From positions 2,852,001-2,916,000 of the forward strand of contig NZ_CP099567.1 of assembly GCF_022530855.2 (NCBI RefSeq): DNA of 64,000 nt, in the 5' to 3' direction. A program made the position numbers and the translations under genes. The stretch is from Candidatus Vondammii sp. HM_W22 (lineage in GTDB: Bacteria; Pseudomonadota; Gammaproteobacteria; Chromatiales; Chromatiaceae). This document shows positions 10,929 to 20,935 of the stretch, in pieces; positions within the stretch are counted from its first letter, which is position 1, and every line of letters begins with the position of its first letter. A model generated the notes under the pieces. That model saw nothing but the letters and a program-made list of their open reading frames with translations. It did no database searches and had not been told where the DNA came from.

Positions 10929-11842
10929 CTATACATAAAGTGCTTCGGCGGCACCACTCTTCAGCATCTCCACCGCCTCCTGCAGCATCCCTTGCAGGTT
11001 TATCGAGGTCACGTTGGAACCCCACGCCGGGATGGCAATCAGATCGATCTGCCCCAGCTCTCCGTTCTTCTGTTCTGCATCCTGGAGATGACGGGCCAAA
11101 CCCACTACCAGCATCAGGGCCACCGGCTGATTCTTCTCATCCACCCCCCTCTTGAGACATCAAACGCCCAACGCGTACAAACTTTTTTTGCATGGCACTC
11201 GCCACACTCATCTCGCGGAGGCCTGCACACTGTAATCTAGGCCACTCGCCTTCAGCATGGTGACAAACAGCGACTCTCTCAGAAACAGCTCACTTGCGGT
11301 TAATCCGGCAACCACAATCACCAGCATCCCCGGCATAATAATTTGCGGGGAATGAGTCAATTTCATCATGGCGATAAGCGCAGCCAGCGGCGCCTGAAGG
11401 CTGGCGCCCATCACCGCACCCATCCCGAGCAGGGCGTAGAGTCCAACACCCACCAGATCGGAGGAAAAACCACTGTTCACCAACAACCCGATTAAGCTAC
11501 CCAGAGCGGCACCAATAAACAGTGTGGGACCAATTACCCCGCTAGGAACACCCATGCCAATACAAGCCACAGTTCCCAGCATCTTGAATGCAACCACCAC
11601 AAATAAAAGCCCCCCCTGACTTCGCCCAGCAACGCGGCATTGACCCTGTCATAACCTATGCCCATCACTTCCGGCGCCAGCAGGCTCATCAAGCCGATCA
11701 ACAGGCTGACAATGGTGGTTCGCTGCCAGAAAACAAGCATTTTTGATGTTTCCACCACCCATTGCACCAGATAAATAAACAAGGCAGAAGCCATGCTAAT
11801 GATAACACCCAGCAGAAGTAACAGAGATATCTCTCGGGGAGA
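10929..11842 (-). pseudogene. ClC-family chloride channel, truncated and frameshifted
   Basis: Successive minus-strand frames give ISMASALFIYLVQWV and TIVSLLIGLMSLLAPEVMGIGY (11600-11800), then GVPSGVIGPTLFIGAALG and LYALLGMGAVMGASLQAP (11210-11600), then a C-terminal piece MDEKNQPVALMLVVGLARHL (10929-11144). The GVPSGxxxP-like selectivity-filter stretch and the GAxAGxGA-like helix identify a ClC channel/transporter. Three frame changes are seen, near 11590, 11205 and 11145; the last is at a run of six G. The N-terminal part is missing and an IS5-type element abuts it at about 11850. Confidence 0.85.
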
Positions 11843-11896
11843 TTAAGAATGCATTATAAATTAACTAGTCGACCCTGAAATATTCATTCCAGGCAC

Positions 11897-13071
11897 TTAA
11901 TAATACTGTTGTTTCTGTTTTGCAAACAGGAACAACAGTATGGACATAATATTTTTCAGCACAAAAAGAACCTCCCTCATCCATTTTCTGAAGTTGAAGG
12001 CAGCCGCCGCCATAAGCAAGTTAATCTGATCCCCGGCAAAGCCTTTAAGAAAGTTCCTTTTTAGCCTGTGGTCACTCTTTAAGTGACCACAGGCTCAATG
12101 CCAGCTCGTCTTCTGAAACGTTTTCTGGCTAATGCCATGGCTTCTTCTGAGGTATTCTTCCTGGCAGGCTTTGGCGTTACTATCTGGGTGTCATTAACCT
12201 TTGATTTGCTCCGATAACCTCGATCAGCAATACCCACTTTGGGTACTCGATTGATGAGACGTTTCACCTGTGCCAAGACCTCAGGTACGGTGTGACCATC
12301 AAATACATTCTTCTCAAAAGCCAGGGCACCAATCACAATGCCCGCATCCCTTGTGGTGGTGATTGATGCCTTGGTGCCAAACTCATAACGCTGCTGGGCC
12401 TTGCCTTTGCTCATACAGTAAATATGAGGTTCATGTAGGCTGTACAACTTATTTTTATCAGCACGCTTCTGATTCAGCATGCGCTGGTACAGGGCGAACT
12501 TTTCTGCATAGAATTTCTGTTGTTCTCTGGTCATCTTACGCTGTATTTCACGCAGTAATCGGCCGCTGATGGTCTTTAATCGCTTGACGGCCTTACGTGC
12601 CTTTTTACGATTCCTCGGATGTGTGGCAAATCGGGTGGGGAGCTTGAGAATTTTTACTTCCTTCTCATGGCTTCGACTGAGCACGATACCTTCTGCTCGG
12701 GCCATCTTGAGTAACTGCCCGTGTATCTTTCGGTACTGCTTTGCATCAGTTGGAAAGGTAATGTTTTTCTCTTGTACGGTAGTGTCGATACACATTTCAT
12801 CTTCGATCGCCTTTTCTTGATGTAAGGCGATAGAGGCAGCCAGGACCTTTTCAAAACCTTCGTTGCCAATACGCTTTCTGAAGTAAGTCAGGTCGGAGGG
12901 GTCACAAGGAAGTTGCCATTGGAATTCGATCTCACCCGTAAAACTCTGGTAGTAGGGATTTTGTATCCAGCGTTGAATCAGAACCTCGTCACTGAGGTCT
13001 TCCAGATGCTTGAGGGTAATCCTCCCGGGAAGTAGCTGACGCCAAAAGTAGAATTTTCTCGTAATATGAAC
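11897..13071 (-). pseudogene. IS5-family transposase, both ends damaged
   Basis: The main frame encodes FYFWRQLLPGRITLKHLEDL, CDPSDLTYFRKRIG, an ETTV-like DTTVQEK catalytic segment, VGIADRGYRSK and RRRAGIEPVV. A premature stop at 12079 is followed in the +1 frame by HLKSDHRLKRNFLKGFAG and QINLLMAAAAFNFRKWM, which is the expected C-terminus, to a stop at 11897-11899. The N-terminus is lost where a degraded IS3 element begins (about 13071-13085). The break lies inside a perfect 14-bp palindrome. Confidence 0.85.
12063..12095. repeat. Perfect 14-bp inverted repeat at the IS5 frameshift
   Basis: AGCCTGTGGTCACT, five bases, AGTGACCACAGGCT. The transposase reading frame breaks inside this palindrome, where about four bases expected from the protein family are missing. 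Confidence 0.85.
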
Positions 13072-13085
13072 GCAGGAGATTCTGC

Positions 13086-14172
13086 ATGAAGACATCAAGA
13101 TTCAAGGACAGCCAGATCTTTGCTATTCTCGAGCAGGCTGAGACTGTCACACCAGTTTCTGATCTGTGCCGGGAGCATGGCATGAGCAGTGCCGCCTTCT
13201 ACAAGTGGCGCGCCAAATACGGCGGCATGGACGCCTCTCTCATGAAGCGTATGAAGGAACTCGAGGATGAGAACCGGCGACTCAAGAAGATGTACGCCGA
13301 GACCAAATTAGAGGCGGAGATCGTCAAGGAGGCCCTGGCAAAAAATGGTAAGGCCATCTCGTCGCAAGGAGATGGCCAAGATCGCAGCTATGCAGGATGG
13401 CGTGTCGGTACGCCTGGCTTGTCGTGCATTCTGTATCAGCGAGACCTGCTATCGCTATCAGGCCAAGCATTCGAGCGACAACGCACTGATTGCAGATTGG
13501 TTACTCCGATTGACGATGACCAATCGAACCTGGGGTTTCGGGTTGTGCTATTTGTACCTGCGCAATGTGAAGGGTTACCCCCTACAATCATAAACGTGTA
13601 TACCGCATATACAGGGAGTTTGAGCTGAACTTGCGGATCAAGCCCAAACGTCGATTGAAGCGCGACGTGCCGGATGCGCTAGCTGTACCTCGTCAAATTA
13701 ACATCACGTGGTCGATGGATTTTATGCATGACAGCCTAGCCGATGGCCGTAGCTTCAGGACATTCAATGTCATCGACGACTACAATCGTGAGGGGCTGGG
13801 TATTGAGGTGGACTTCTCGTTACCGGCAGTGCGTGTCATTCGTGCACTGGAACAGATCATCGAGTGGCGAGGCAAGCCAAATTCCATTCGCTGCGACAAT
13901 GCCCCGAACTAATCAGTGGTCAACTGATGGAGTGGGCAGAGAAACAATGGATTAAGTTACACTATATCCAGCCCGGCAACCCGCAACAGAACGCGTACGT
14001 GGAGCATTTTAACAGAACAGTTCGACATGAATGGCTGAACCAGCATCTCTTTGAGTCGATCGAGTATGCCCAGCACACCGCCACTCAATGGTTGTGGCGC
14101 TACAATACAGAGCGGCCAAACATGGCCATTGGAGGAATAACCCCGTATCAGAAGTTGGCGCAAGCCGCATAA
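13086..14172 (+). pseudogene. IS3-family element transposase, OrfB frameshifted
   Basis: OrfA starts at ATG 13086 (KTSRFKDSQIFAILEQAE, an HTH, then the KRMKELEDENRRLKKMYAE zipper) and ends near 13350. OrfB (from about 13345) reads in pieces: LACRAFCISETCYRYQAK; then [12 protein letters not shown]; then [28 protein letters not shown] and IRCDNAPN; then YIQPGNPQQNAYVEHFNRTVR to a stop at 14170-14172. Frame changes fall near 13590 and 13910. All three catalytic residues are present but in different frames. Its insertion separates the IS5 remnant on the left from an IS256 remnant on the right. Confidence 0.85.
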
Positions 14173-14698
14173 GCTCTACTTTTGTGCGCAGCTAAAAATG
14201 GGGGGATTACCAACAACCTGTTCGATAACTGCATCAGTGACTTTGGATATGAGTGTGGCAGAGACATCGGCCCCATACATCTCCTTGAATGTCGTGACGA
14301 TTTCGCGGGTTGTCATACCTTGGGCATACAAGAAGAGGATCTTGTCATCCATTAAGGTAAATCGACGCTGGTATTTTTTAACGAGCTTGGGCTCGAAACT
14401 CCCAGCTCTGTCGCGTGGTGTATCGAGCTCGAACTGGCCGGCTTCCGTTCGGTTAGTCTTAACTGGCATAGCCGTTGCGGTTATTGTCAGCTTCGGACTG
14501 CTCGTGCCTTTCAAAGCCAAGATGATCATCTAACTCAGCGTTCAGTGCCGCTTCGACCGTAATCTTGGTTAGCATCTGATGGAAGTCTTTGAGGTCGTCT
14601 TCCGTCTTGATATTTTTAGCGGCCGCATGAGCGATCGCCTGTAGTTCTTTCTTGTTCATAGTGCCTATGAAATGCCCCCATTCTATGGCCACTTGGCG
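14173..14698 (-). pseudogene. IS256-family transposase, N-terminal fragment
   Basis: MNKKELQAIAHAAAKNIKTE and KITVEAALNAELDDHLGFERHEQ (14470-14655) are followed, after one frame change near 14465, by GSFEPKLVKKYQRR and LYAQGMTTREIV and the start of the zinc-ribbon/HTH part of IS256 transposases. The fragment stops at the IS3 insertion at 14172, so the DDE core is absent. Its 5' untranslated end and terminal repeat continue at 15829-15914, beyond the inserted IS3 element. Confidence 0.8.
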
Positions 14699-14700
14699 TG

Positions 14701-15538
14701 TTAGGTTCTCCGCATTTCACGTAATCCAAAATACGCCATCTCTGGCGTGACGTAGTGTTGTGAACTGTGGGGTCGCCGCTCATTATATCGGCAACGCCAC
14801 TGTTCAATAACAACTCTGGCTTCGGTCAGGCTACCAAATATCTCTGCATTTAAACACTCCTTGCGGAAAATGCCGTTGAAGCTTTCATTGCTGCCATTTT
14901 GCCAGGGTTTTCCCGGTTCAATATTGGCTAGCTTAATATCATCCTTTTCCAGTTCCTCGCGCAGTACGAAGGCCAACAGCTCAGCTCCGTTGTCGCTGCG
15001 AATGGCTCGGGGAATTCCGTAGCGAATGATTAATTCACGTAGCACCGCTTTCACGTGTTGACTCTGTAGGTATCGACCAGTTTTGATTGCCAGACAATAA
15101 CCGGTTGCTTCGTCCTTGACCGTCAAGCACCGCAGAGGCTCTGCGTCATGATAGCGGTCATGTACGAAATCCCATGCCCACACATCATTCCGTCGTAGCG
15201 CCAATCCCTCCAGTTTTTACCCCAGTGCGAATCTTCCGTCGAGGGCGATAAGGCGGCAAACACAGGCCATTAAGCCGCCAGAGTCGATATACGCGTTTGT
15301 TGTTTACCTGCCAACCTCTGAGCCGCAGATAGGCGCCTGATAAACGATAGCCCCAACTGGGATCCTCCCGCACCACTACACGCAACGCGGCCGACAGATG
15401 CCGGTCACGACGTTCTCGTTTTGAACTATAGTGAAGCCCCGATCGCGGTGTCGTACAAAGCCAGCTTGCTCGCCTTTGGCTAAGGCCCCGTTCAATAGCA
15501 AACAATGCCATGGCGCGCTTCGCGCGGGGGCTCACCAC
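14701..15538 (-). pseudogene. IS3-family OrfB with one frameshift
   Basis: The N-terminal part (MVSPRAKRAMALF, YRLWRLNGLCLPPYRPRRK) runs to a stop at about 15185. The catalytic part continues in another frame (VWAWDFVHDRYHD, AIRSDNGAELLA, NGSNESFNGIFRKECLNAE, YNERRPHSS). D, D and E are all present. The break lies near 15200. The OrfA-OrfB junction contains A AAA AAG at the end of orfA, as in other IS3 elements. Confidence 0.85.
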
Positions 15539-15795
15539 TTTTTTGCTTGTATCTCCTTCATGACCTCTACTTCCAGGTCACGTTCTGCTAGCAGCTTTTT
15601 GAGCCGCATGTTCTCATCCTTGACTCGCTTTAGCTCCCGCACATCTGAAACTTCCATCCCGGCATACTTGTTGCGCCAACGGTAGATCGACTGCTCCGAT
15701 ACGCCGTGTTTGCGTGCTGCCGCTACGGCCGTTGTTGCCTCTGCATCGCGCAGTACAGCCACGATCTGCTCATCTGAAAAATGTTCCTTCTTCAT
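15532..15795 (-). CDS. IS3-family transposase OrfA
   Basis: 87 residues: MKKEHFSDEQIVAVLRDAEA, an HTH with GVSEQSIYRWRNKYAGM, a leucine-zipper segment ELKRVKDENMRLKKLLAERD, and a KKW end at the slippery heptamer. It is complete. It binds the element's terminal repeats and fuses to OrfB by -1 frameshifting, but here OrfB is broken. Confidence 0.88.
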   Translation of the reverse strand: MKKEHFSDEQIVAVLRDAEATTAVAAARKHGVSEQSIYRWRNKYAGMEVSDVRELKRVKDENMRLKKLLAERDLEVEVMKEIQAKKW

Positions 15796-15828
15796 CCTGG
15801 TTCTCCTCAGGTAGAGGAAAACCTAACA

Positions 15829-15914
15829 TACCACTGGTCTAGTGTTCGGGGGGCAATCCACCTATCCTCAACCACGCTTGGGTCTAATGATAGACAGTTA
15901 CACAGAATTCAGGA
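15829..15914 (-). mobile_element. Left terminus of the IS256 copy cut by IS3
   Basis: Read on the minus strand this begins TCCTGAATTCTGTGTAACTG and TCTATCATTA, nearly identical to the start of a second IS256 copy at 23301. It shows that the IS3 element at 14699-15828 landed in the untranslated 5' part of this IS256. Confidence 0.75.
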
Positions 15915-15957
15915 CACCTTCGTCTCATTGGTTGTTTGATTGCTTTGCAGTTTCAAA

Positions 15958-17380
15958 TCAACCAGATACACCGTCTTTCTTTCGATGCCTGTCAAACACC
16001 ACTTTCAGTTGTACCTTCCCTAAGCGCCTATATAAAATCAGTTTGGGTATTTGAATAGGCTTGCATACAAAAACAATGGTGAGGATTATTATTTTTATCC
16101 AAAATGTTAATATAAAAAACTGGTTTAACATGCCATTATACACCGTTAGCATAAATCCATATATGATAAAGCTAGTCATCAACATGCTCAGTAGTTTTCC
16201 TTTCCTTAGTGAGACTAGAAAGACGACAAAAACCATGGCCATGATCATGCCATACAGCATCAATATTGGCAGAAGTATATAGATACCAAAAATCTCCACG
16301 AAGATTTCAGGGAATCCACCGGCAAATTGTCGCCCATCATTTAATATTATTTCTGCCTCATTTCCCAGAGAGAGCCACATTAGATATTGAATACTTGTGT
16401 TCTTGCCAGGAACTATAGGATCAAAAAAGAGATTATTCATCGCAATTTCTATACTTTGCTTCCCGCTTTCCTTAATTCTATTAACCTCCTCTACCCATAA
16501 CTCGCCTTGTTGAATAAGAAGTCTTTCCTGGATTCTCGCGATTACGGATTCATTTGCTGTAGTACGGACATTGCTGTAGGAATTGATAATCGCGAATAAT
16601 GAAATTGAAAATACAACGATTACAATCCCAATAATAATCCAGCCGTCTTTACTGGCGCATTTACGTATATTCTGCTTTTCAAAATGAAATTTATAAGCAA
16701 ATACCAGGCAAAATGGGAGCAAATAGAAAGCCGTGAATTTATTCAATGCTGCAAAGCGGTGGCCCGTTAAAACGGCATAAAAAAGAAGTAAACAAAGAAT
16801 TATTAATGCACTACGATCATAGCGATCTATTGTCAATTTTGAGTAAACCGATTGCCCCCCAAGAACAAGGGTAATAACAGCTCCATACTTAAATACATAA
16901 TCATGCAGATGGCCGGCGTATTTATTAGCAATAATCATACCTCTCAATTCGGTCAAAGAGCGGAATAACCTCACCCATAAATAATTGCATATATAATGCC
17001 GTGAGAAATCCGAACAAAAATAGGTAAAATAGTGCTGCTGTGTATCGCCTGCTGTAAGTATCCCCCATCATAGTCAGATTCTTTGCACTGCGAAAAAAAG
17101 ATATTTCCAAAATAAGCAGAAAAGGCACAAGGAATGAAGTGTAGCAAAGAATCATATAGAGAGAATCTATTCCCGGCCCTAGTGTTTTGAGAAGCTGACT
17201 TGAATACACAGGTCCAAACAAATCAATATATGAAACTGATAGCACCCGGAGAGCAAGTGATATTAACAATGGTGCAATTGCTAGCGCTAGATAGGTTCGC
17301 TTTATCAGTATCGCAGATAGAATCAACCAGAAAACAAAATTCGTACTAACCACGATATATAAATTTGATGAAACTCCCAA
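15958..17380 (-). pseudogene. Putative O-antigen polymerase (Wzy-like), one frameshift
   Basis: Two adjoining minus-strand frames make one polytopic membrane protein. The first 150 residues (from ATG at 17380) hold about four hydrophobic segments and end MGEVIPLFDRIERYDYC. The other 330 residues continue ...RGMIIANKYAGHLHDYVFKYGAV with about seven more segments and a large loop. Homologous sequence would join at DRIER/GMII, so a single indel near 16955 split the gene. The gene is AT-rich relative to its surroundings, which is usual for surface-polysaccharide loci. It follows the flippase gene by one base on the same strand. The polymerase role is inferred from topology and context; no glycosyltransferase remains nearby. 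Confidence 0.6.
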
Positions 17381-17381
17381 T

Positions 17382-18875
17382 TTATGTATCTCGTTTCTTC
17401 GCTCTCACAAAATAAGAACGGAAAATAATGAGGTAACTTGTAATAGCACCTACTACTGCCAGCGATATCCAAGTCAGACTATCCTTCGACCATACCAAAT
17501 AAATGTGTTGTAGTGAGTAAAAGATAGAGATAGATATCAATAACGGTTTGACAAGCATGACAGGTTCGTTTACCCGATATTGAGGAAAAATTATCTTTGA
17601 GGTAGAAATCGCTAAAATAATATATAAGAAGACCGAACAAGCTAATACCCCAACAGCGGCACCTTCTAATCCATAATCAACAATAAGAAATGATAGAAGT
17701 GGCACCAACAATACTAACGCTACTACCCGGGAAATAATAAGAATATTGATATTTTTGAAAACCATCTGACTGATGACTGGCATATCTGCCAGGGAGTAGA
17801 ACATGTATGCAATACTCAAAAACACAAAAACATAGTAAAGATCATTGCTTATTGTACAGGATGTGCACCAAAGCTCCAGGATCTGAGGTGCAAAAGCGAT
17901 GAACCCGACAACCATTGGCACTAATACATTAGTAATCATATGTGCATAGCGTAGATACATGTCGGCAACAGAATCCATATCACCTGAACCGTAGGTTGAA
18001 GTAAGCTTTGGAAAGGCTGCTGTGGCAATGGGTGCTGTCAACTTCCCGAATGCACCCACTAAAGCAAGGATTGCACTATAATATCCAAGCAACTCGAGGC
18101 TTAATAACTTGAATATAAGCATCTTATCAACCTGATAAATGATTGTTGCTACTATCGACGAAAACCCTGTGCCTAACGCGAACCTTTTCATGCCGGACAG
18201 TGAGTTACAATCAAAACGACCCCGCGAGTAATCTAATACTAAAGATAATTTTCTTCTCACAAGTCCCCAATACATCAGTATTTCCAAGACTGATGCCATA
18301 AGATACCAGTACATGAACACCTCTATAGTGGGCGAAAATATCCATAATACCAATAGAGCTCCTGGATTTCTAAAAGTAGCACTTACAGCCAGTGCAATAT
18401 TGTATGTCACATATTCATCAATGCTTCGTAAAATGTTTTGATACAAAGCAACTGGCCAGGAAATACTCAGAGAAAGAGTAAACAGCAGCGACGTCATAGC
18501 CAGTTGATCTGATGTCAATTCTTTTGCAGATACCCAATCAATCAGAAATATTTGCAAGAGAAGCCAAACGACAAATGAGATCACGATGCCGATAACCCAG
18601 TATAGTGTTACAACTGTCGTTATAAGAGTATCAACGGAGCTACTTTTCTTCTCGAGCCGGAATACTACCTCTCGATTAGTCGCAACAGCCAAACCAAAAT
18701 CGAAAACCGTTGCAATTGCCTTAAGTGCAAGAAATAATGAGATAAGGCCATAGTATTCAGCCCCAAGCATTGATAACAGTAGTGGAATAGTGACAAATGA
18801 GAGAGCTGCTGACCAGCCAGCTCCAATATAATTTGCAATTACATTATTACGGTTTTTTGTCATGTTTGACTTCAC
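17382..18875 (-). CDS. Oligosaccharide flippase (Wzx-like, MATE/PST fold)
   Basis: 497 residues with about 12-14 transmembrane segments and the family start NVIANYIGAGWSAALSFVTIPLLLSMLGAEYYGLI. Polysaccharide-biosynthesis flippases move undecaprenyl-linked O-units to the periplasmic face of the inner membrane. It is AT-rich, intact, and directly precedes the broken polymerase, so the pair is what remains of an O-antigen cluster marooned among IS remnants. The upstream side is an IS30 element, so the native promoter may be lost. Confidence 0.85.
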   Translation of the reverse strand: MKSNMTKNRNNVIANYIGAGWSAALSFVTIPLLLSMLGAEYYGLISLFLALKAIATVFDFGLAVATNREVVFRLEKKSSSVDTLITTVVTLYWVIGIVISFVVWLLLQIFLIDWVSAKELTSDQLAMTSLLFTLSLSISWPVALYQNILRSIDEYVTYNIALAVSATFRNPGALLVLWIFSPTIEVFMYWYLMASVLEILMYWGLVRRKLSLVLDYSRGRFDCNSLSGMKRFALGTGFSSIVATIIYQVDKMLIFKLLSLELLGYYSAILALVGAFGKLTAPIATAAFPKLTSTYGSGDMDSVADMYLRYAHMITNVLVPMVVGFIAFAPQILELWCTSCTISNDLYYVFVFLSIAYMFYSLADMPVISQMVFKNINILIISRVVALVLLVPLLSFLIVDYGLEGAAVGVLACSVFLYIILAISTSKIIFPQYRVNEPVMLVKPLLISISIFYSLQHIYLVWSKDSLTWISLAVVGAITSYLIIFRSYFVRAKKRDT

Positions 18876-19485
18876 GAATAATTTTCAAAGCTACAGTTAC
18901 TAGTAGTCCATGCGGTTAATTCTGTAACGATTTCTTTGCGTGCCCAACAGTGGCTAAAATATGGCCAGCCGGCTTCGTCTACTTGAAGTGGTTCAGTGCT
19001 CTTCTTGTTGTGAGGGGGTTCAACTCCAAAGTGCACCACCTATACTCCTCAGAAAGACTTCGTTGGGTGCCTGATAATTGAGGCATCTCCGAAGTCGATT
19101 GTTGAGCTTTCCCACCACTGTTGCGAGCACTAGATTAGTGACCTTTCACCAATCGATTTCTTTAGGAAAGTAAACATTCATGCCTGTGGCCTCTTCAATT
19201 TTCTTGAACTAAACATATTCTTTACCGTTATCAACCATCACGGTTTTACGCCATTTCTCCGGTGTGATCTTAAAGGCAGTTGTTGTCGCCAGATAGAAAG
19301 TATCTGTCGATTTGTCGCTCAGTTTAGCGGCAACCAGTACGCGGCTCTTTCTTTTCACGTGGGTGGCAATACCACCTGAGCCCTTGGCTCCCTCAATACT
19401 ATCACCTCTCCAGTAGTCAAAGCGACGGCGGTTGCCAATACTCAAAGGACGATCATGGATGCTGATACAATTGGGTATCAAACCA

Positions 19486-19497
19486 CGTTCAGTCCCG
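19486..19497. repeat. 12-bp target-site duplication, left copy
   Basis: CGTTCAGTCCCG here and again at 20028-20039, directly flanking the IS4-type insertion. Confidence 0.85.
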
Positions 19498-20027
19498 GAT
19501 GCTACTTACTTAAGTAATAACCTGCTGATATAACGAATAAAAAAAGTCTGGTTCAGGAATTATAACTGAAAGTGGTGTTTGAAAGGAATTGAAAAAAAGC
19601 GGCGTATCTGGTTGATTTGTTGTTACGAGACATCAAGACCACTCCGGGAATGGAAACATTAAGTTGTCGCACACCGGAAATGGCGGAAAAGGAGCTGTGG
19701 GTCTATCTTTTGGCTTACAACTTGATCCGTTTACTGATGGCTCAGGCGGCATTACTGGCTGACATCATTCCTCGACAACCTGGCTTCAAGCATACCTTGC
19801 AGCTATGGATTGTGTGGCAAAAAAGCGGTCGTTACGACATCGACAAAATTGATGGCCTTTTTATCCTCATTGCACCGCAGCAGGTTGGAAAACAACCGGG
19901 ACGTATGGAGCCTCTAGCTATAAAACGAAGACCCAGGCAATTCCCGCTATTTACCAAACCCAGGGCTATTACGCGAGAGAATATTCGGAAAAATGGCCAA
20001 CCCAAAAAACTTAAGTAAATAGCATTC
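19498..20027 (+). mobile_element. Internally deleted IS4-family element (non-autonomous)
   Basis: 530 bp bounded by inverted ends GATGCTACTTACTTAAG (left) and the complement of CTTAAGTAAATAGCATTC (right), and by a perfect 12-bp direct repeat, CGTTCAGTCCCG. IS4 elements give 10-13-bp target duplications. The only coding part left is the transposase C-terminus (19617-20018), with DIKTTPGMETLSCRTPEMAEKELWVY and LIRLLMAQAA. It therefore moved as, or later became, a deletion derivative lacking most of the transposase. Confidence 0.85.
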
Positions 20028-20039
20028 CGTTCAGTCCCG
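20028..20039. repeat. 12-bp target-site duplication, right copy
   Basis: CGTTCAGTCCCG, identical to 19486-19497. Confidence 0.85.
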
Positions 20040-20589
20040 TATTGCTGTCTTAGACGCTTTTTGTGCCGCCTCAGTAGATGTTGGTGCAAAAAACCGCTTG
20101 TGCAGCATTCTCGCATATCCATCGATAGATACCTTCCGGGCTAATCCGCAGACATGCACTTCGAGGGTGATCCAGCTTGAGGCGTCCAGCCATTGTTTCC
20201 GGTGACCAATCCTCCTGTAACCGCTTGATGACATAATATAGGCGTTTTTTATGTGATCACCTGCGAGTGTGCCTCGGTTTCTTGCATCGAACCATCGCAC
20301 GTTTCTGTGCAAACTCGTCCCGGTAACAGGCTATGAATCGACCATTGCGTTTCACTTCACGTGAGATGGTGGTGTGATGACGACCCAAACGACGACCAAT
20401 GTTTCTATAACTTAAACGCCAATGCAAAAGATACATGAGCGTATGGCGTTCTTTTGCGACAAAATAGCGATAAAACACGATTTGCGGTGCTCCTGTGTAA
20501 ATAAGATTTCGTAATCTTAATTTTATCCGGCATTCAAATCATCTCTTTTTAGTCATCCAGGTGATGCACTTTGGAGTTGAATCCACCTC

Positions 20590-20935
20590 ATTCGCAAGTA
20601 CGCCATCACATCAGCAGAAGTTCACGACAGCTAGGCCTTCGGGGACTGCTGGATGAGAACAATAGTAATGGCAGTGTCTGGGCCGATTCTGCTTACCGCA
20701 GTATAGAACGGGAAGCCGCTTTACCGGGTGCGCATTACCGCAGTCAGATTCATTGTAAGTCGACACGCAAACGCCCCTTGAATGAACGGGAGCAAGAGGC
20801 AAACCGAAAACGATCAAAAGTTCGGGCTCGAGTTGAGCACGCGTTTGCCCAGCAGGCTAATCGATTGGTGCGTAGCATCGGGCAAGGCAGGGTCGGCGTG
20901 AAGATACCGGACTCTCCAGATTTGCTAGAGGCTAT
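20590..20935 (+). pseudogene. IS5-family transposase C-terminal fragment
   Basis: A plus-strand frame holds GLRGLLDENNSNGSVWADSAYRS, YRSQIHCKSTRKRPLNEREQ and KVRARVEHAFAQQANRLVRSIG. This is the ADSAYRS and VEHxF (DDE glutamate) region of IS5 transposases. The N-terminus is missing and the end runs into an oppositely oriented IS5-like piece. Confidence 0.75.

Larger units (their letters stand above)
14699..15828 (-). mobile_element. IS3-family element with terminal inverted repeats
   Basis: The 1,130-bp element is bounded by TGTTAGGTTCTCC (14699 onward) and GGAAAACCTAACA (to 15828), an imperfect inverted pair beginning TG and ending CA as in the IS3 family. It carries orfA and a broken orfB. 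The flanking bases (GGCG and TACC) show no target duplication. It sits inside the 5' end of an IS256 copy. Confidence 0.8.
19017..20584 (-). mobile_element. IS30-family element, degenerate and interrupted
   Basis: Inverted ends GGTTCAACTCCAAAGTGCACC (from 19017) and its near-complement ending GGAGTTGAATCC (to 20584) bound the element. Inside, on the minus strand: an HTH part LHWRLSYRNIGRRLGRHHTT and SREVKRNGRF (20257-20478), a middle part HLLRRHKKRLRQQYGTE (about 20040-20100), and a catalytic part SIHDRPLSIGNRRRFDYWRGDSIEGAKGSGG and VDNGKEYV (19209-19481). A C-terminal KLNNRLRRCLNYQAPNE-like piece lies near 19060-19110. The gene is split by an IS4-type insertion at 19498-20027 and carries frameshifts, so it is dead. 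Confidence 0.82.
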
